Under the pieces are notes generated by a model. That model was given only the letters and a program-made list of their open reading frames with translations. It had not been told where the DNA came from and did no database searches. From contig JBGAGG010000011.1 in the NCBI GenBank assembly GCA_044226845.1, forward strand, positions 1 through 64,000: a stretch of 64,000 nucleotides of DNA, in the 5' to 3' direction. The position numbers and the translations under genes were made by a program. How positions within the stretch are numbered: position 1 is the first letter of the stretch; each line of letters begins with the position of its first letter. Below are positions 61,413-64,000 of the stretch, in pieces. This DNA is from JAFDZO01 sp044226845. GTDB lineage: Bacteria > Bacteroidota > Ignavibacteria > Tepidaquicellales > Tepidaquicellaceae.

Positions 61413-62408
61413 ATGACAAAAAATTTAGCTCTTACTCTTACAATTCTATTCTGCGTAATTTTTCTTTCAGGAGAGAGTGCTTTCGCCCAAAAATCATACT
61501 GGATGGGCAGAAAAGACGGCTCGCAATTAAGATATGACATTAAAGTCCCCAATGAAGTTGTGACAAAAGTAATTATGAAAAGCACAGGCAAAGGAGCAGA
61601 TACAAAACCAAGATTCAAATCATTTACAAATAATATTGACGGAACTGATTACACTTTTTACTCAAATGACATAGCATGGGAAAAATTCGGCACAGGTGAT
61701 TTCACATGGAATGTAGAATCAGGCATGGGAGCAGACTGGGTTGAAGTTGCTACCACAGATGCAGCATTCAAAGATTTTGTAAACAATGGCCTTGCCCCAA
61801 TAAAGTCTTCTACCCCGGACGGATGGGGCTCTGCCGTTGTAACTGTAGTAGAAATTGACGGAACAGATGCGCCCGGCATTGCAACTAACTTAGACGGCAC
61901 AACAGGCGCGCCGTCAAAAGAAAAAGCTGCTATGTGGAGATTGAAAGAGCTTACATCAAAATCAACTTTATCTATGGATGAAATGGATGAGGCAAGAAAC
62001 TGTATGCTTATAATTGCTAACGCAGGAAGGTCAAATCCTAACTTCAGAAAAGAGAACGGATGCAAGCAGGATTTAAATCTGCCATCTGGTTTAGCACCAT
62101 TAATGTTAGCTGATGATTTAAATTCAGCAGCGCAGGAGCAGGCAAATTATCAGGCAAGCATTAATAAAGTTACACACGACCATGCAGACTACAAAGATTA
62201 CGGTGACAGAATAACAAAGAACGGCATAGATAAAACAACTGCTGAAGCTTGCGCAGGCGGTGAGCTGCAGGATACACCCTCTAACTGGATGACAAGCGAA
62301 ACACATTACAGACCGTTCTGGAATTTAGAAGGTCCGCTTACACATGTAGGTTTCGGACTTGCTAAAGGAAGCGATGGAACGTGGTACACAACTGCAATCT
62401 GGTATTGA
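61413..62408 (+). CDS. CAP-domain (SCP/PR-1-like) secreted protein
   Basis: 331 aa with signal peptide (ending SAFAQ). The C-terminal ~130 residues are a CAP domain: LNSAAQEQANYQASINKVTHDH, then DRITKNGI and TSETHYRPFWN, and a final HVGFGLAKG...WYTTAIWY. CAP domains act in varied extracellular roles; the paired His/Glu site is present. The N-terminal ~180 residues are a beta-rich unit of unknown type. The gene ends with a small ORF and a strong terminator. Confidence 0.8.
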   Translation: MTKNLALTLTILFCVIFLSGESAFAQKSYWMGRKDGSQLRYDIKVPNEVVTKVIMKSTGKGADTKPRFKSFTNNIDGTDYTFYSNDIAWEKFGTGDFTWNVESGMGADWVEVATTDAAFKDFVNNGLAPIKSSTPDGWGSAVVTVVEIDGTDAPGIATNLDGTTGAPSKEKAAMWRLKELTSKSTLSMDEMDEARNCMLIIANAGRSNPNFRKENGCKQDLNLPSGLAPLMLADDLNSAAQEQANYQASINKVTHDHADYKDYGDRITKNGIDKTTAEACAGGELQDTPSNWMTSETHYRPFWNLEGPLTHVGFGLAKGSDGTWYTTAIWY

Positions 62409-62458
62409 TACTTTAATGACTAAGAAAAAAGGAAAAGAATTCTTACTTCGAGCTTTCA

Positions 62459-62596
62459 ATGTTCAACAATGTAAGAGATACAATTTCTTTAGAGGAAATA
62501 GAGAATACAGGTAAACTTTTACAGATGCTAAGTACGGAAGGGAATACTGATTCAGTTGATAATAAAAAATTTAAGGAGAAAGAGGCTGAAGAATAA
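62459..62596 (+). CDS. Small ORF before terminator (45 aa)
   Basis: 45 codons, MFNNVRDTISLEEIENTGKL..., acidic and soluble. It lies 50 bp after the CAP-domain gene and is followed by a strong terminator, so it may be a small co-transcribed gene. No family recognised; it may be chance. Confidence 0.35.
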   Translation: MFNNVRDTISLEEIENTGKLLQMLSTEGNTDSVDNKKFKEKEAEE

Positions 62597-62614
62597 TTCT
62601 ATCTTCAGTTTACG

Positions 62615-62648
62615 AAAGCGAAGCGCACATTGTGGGCTTCGCTTTTTT
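62615..62648 (+). terminator. Intrinsic terminator of the CAP operon
   Basis: Arms AAAGCGAAGC and GCTTCGCTTT followed by TTTTATT. Confidence 0.85.
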
Positions 62649-62660
62649 TATTGAATTTTA

Positions 62661-63752
62661 TTATATAAAAATCAAAACAAGATAAGTAACAAAAAGCACA
62701 AAGTGAACAAAGCCCTGAAGTGCATTTGTCTCGCCTGACTTTGTTGTAATCATACTAACAAATATCGAAGTAACTATTAGTATGGATTGAATAGGTGTAA
62801 GCCCCAGCGCCATTTCCCTGCCTGTTAAAATACACACTGTGAGCACTGCAGGTATGGTAAGTGCTACTGTAGAAATTGTAGAGCCAAGTGAGATATTTAT
62901 CGTACGCTGCATATCATTCTTCAGAGCAGCGCGTATGGCAGTCAATCCTTCCGGAGATACTATCACAATAGCAATTATAATAGCACCGAACTCAGAAGGC
63001 AGATTATTTACATCGGATAAATTATCCACCGCTATGGAAAGATAATGCGCTAACACCGATACAAGTGTAATTGTACCGACGAGCAAAGCTACATGATAAC
63101 CTTTGCCCCGCATTTGTTTTTTAAATTCATGCCCGGGATTTACAAGCTTATCTTCAGTAGTATATGAGAAGAAATAACTGTGCTCCTTAGTCTGCAGGCG
63201 CAGAAAGAAAAAATACACGACAAGGAAAGTTACTACAATGAAAATGTGATACTTCCAAATCGCCGAAGGATTCATAATCGAAGGGAAGAAAAATCCAAGG
63301 CTAAACATCAGAATAATGAGCGTAAGGTATGAATTAGTGCTTTTGAAATTATACTTCTGCTCGCGGAATTTAAGCCCGCCAAGGAACAACGATATGCCTA
63401 CAAGTCCGTTAACCAAAATCATCAGTGTAGAAAAAACAGTATCGCGCGCAAGCGTAGGGTCAGGGTCACCGTGAAATATCATAGCAAGCACCATGATGAT
63501 TTCTACAGTAACAGCAGAGAGCGTAAGTATCAGTGTACCGTATGGCTCACCGTACAAATGCGCCAGCGCTTCGGCGTGATGCACTACACCAATAGCAGCA
63601 TATAAAATAACTGAGATGACTATTAAAAAGAAAATTACCGATGCTGAAGTTGAATGAAGCACTCCCGACTGGAAATCAACGAAGAGAAAAATTACTATAA
63701 GCGCAACGAGTGCAATACAGGTAGATAACTCGTTTTTTATAAAATTCAGCAA
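62661..63752 (-). CDS. Ca2+/H+ antiporter (CaCA family)
   Basis: 363 aa with ten or eleven membrane helices. Two alpha repeats carry the ion site: EPYGTLILTLSAVTVEIIMV (~70-90) and SPEGLTAIRAALKNDMQRTINISLGSTIST (~264-294), the pattern of ChaA/CAX-type exchangers. It expels calcium or sodium from the cell in exchange for protons. Single gene, convergent with the CAP operon. Confidence 0.85.
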   Translation of the reverse strand: MLNFIKNELSTCIALVALIVIFLFVDFQSGVLHSTSASVIFFLIVISVILYAAIGVVHHAEALAHLYGEPYGTLILTLSAVTVEIIMVLAMIFHGDPDPTLARDTVFSTLMILVNGLVGISLFLGGLKFREQKYNFKSTNSYLTLIILMFSLGFFFPSIMNPSAIWKYHIFIVVTFLVVYFFFLRLQTKEHSYFFSYTTEDKLVNPGHEFKKQMRGKGYHVALLVGTITLVSVLAHYLSIAVDNLSDVNNLPSEFGAIIIAIVIVSPEGLTAIRAALKNDMQRTINISLGSTISTVALTIPAVLTVCILTGREMALGLTPIQSILIVTSIFVSMITTKSGETNALQGFVHFVLFVTYLVLIFI

Positions 63753-63771
63753 ATTAAAATTGGATTAAATT

Positions 63772-64000
63772 TTATTTATTTCTTAAAGCTGCAAGTTCTT
63801 TGAATAACTTTGTTTCTTTCTCGGTAAGATTTTTTAGCACCTGAAGATTTACCTTTACATATAAATCGCCGAACTCATTTGTCTTTCCGTAAATAGGCAT
63901 TCCCATTCCCGGAAGTCTTAACGCTTTTCCGTTATCAGTTTCTTTAGCTATGTTTACTTTTATTGTGCCTTTGAAAGTTTTCACTTCAGCCTTTCCGCCA
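63772..64000 (-). CDS. DnaJ/CbpA-like C-terminal domain, cut by window edge
   Basis: The 3' end of a minus-strand gene; the visible 76 codons read EVKTFKGTIKVNIAKETDNGKALRLPGMGMPIYGKTNEFGDLYVKV, matching the C-terminal substrate-binding domain of DnaJ/CbpA co-chaperones. The frame runs past position 64000, so the start and the J domain are outside the window. It is 19 bp upstream of the antiporter gene and might share its transcript. Confidence 0.8.
   Translation of the reverse strand, partial: GGKAEVKTFKGTIKVNIAKETDNGKALRLPGMGMPIYGKTNEFGDLYVKVNLQVLKNLTEKETKLFKELAALRNK

Overview
The window is AT-rich bacterial chromosome. The lineage suggested is the Ignavibacteria/Chlorobi side of Bacteroidota. 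Two secreted proteins end in a type IX secretion (T9SS) type A sorting domain with the NYPNPFNPST motif, and many small outer-membrane barrels and lipoproteins carry MKK-type signal peptides. Also present are a ferredoxin-dependent 2-oxoacid oxidoreductase pair and the ribosomal genes rplB, rpsF and rplI with ssb. Intergenic spaces hold many short dispersed palindromes. No species can be named from the sequence alone.

Layout. 1-20.5 kb is host chromosome: the start of rplB, a run of small envelope genes sharing a ~50 bp upstream block, a TPR/S41 protein, a beta-helix lipoprotein, a MoxR ATPase, three consecutive M16 peptidases, a lipase-like lipoprotein, a metal-handling cluster (HMA-AraC regulator, HMA-MauE protein, His/Met-rich outer-membrane protein), an SGNH hydrolase and a helical protein. 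45.9-64 kb is host again: tRNA-Pro, radC, a protease/propeller/barrel protein, korAB, rpsF-ssb-rplI, tRNA-Leu, two T9SS-secreted repeat proteins, a CAP-domain protein, a Ca2+/H+ antiporter and a cut DnaJ-like gene.

Between them lie two tandem integrative islands. Both use the same tRNA-Pro(GGG) gene. Its first 38-50 nt occur at 20564 and 37601, and the only complete copy is at 45880. Each island starts with a related tyrosine integrase (20719 and 37758) and has its own pair of direct-repeat arrays just inside its ends. Island 1 (~17 kb) carries a polymerase-A-like replication protein with five scattered copies of one palindrome, and a MutL/MORC-type restriction-modification system (5mC methylase, GHKL ATPase, Z1 helicase-like protein, PD-(D/E)XK nuclease) with a frameshifted Vsr nuclease. 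It also has a phage-like Gam/DUF2958 module and a two-gene SMC-like ATPase unit. Island 2 (~8.3 kb) carries a DUF2130 protein, a zinc-hook RloC/PrrC-like ATPase, three unrecognised genes and a secreted YD-repeat-like protein. No relaxase or conjugation gene is visible in either.

The most unusual signal is a pair of structured RNAs, one per island (22304-22440 minus; 44583-44718 plus). Their paired segments differ in sequence, but the order of helices and the short unpaired junctions match. Each ends in an intrinsic terminator 15-25 nt before the start codon of a secreted cargo gene. Each also repeats an 11-13 nt segment once inside the fold and once in the terminator, 75-78 nt apart. This looks like an undescribed switch-like leader RNA or small RNA class carried with island cargo.
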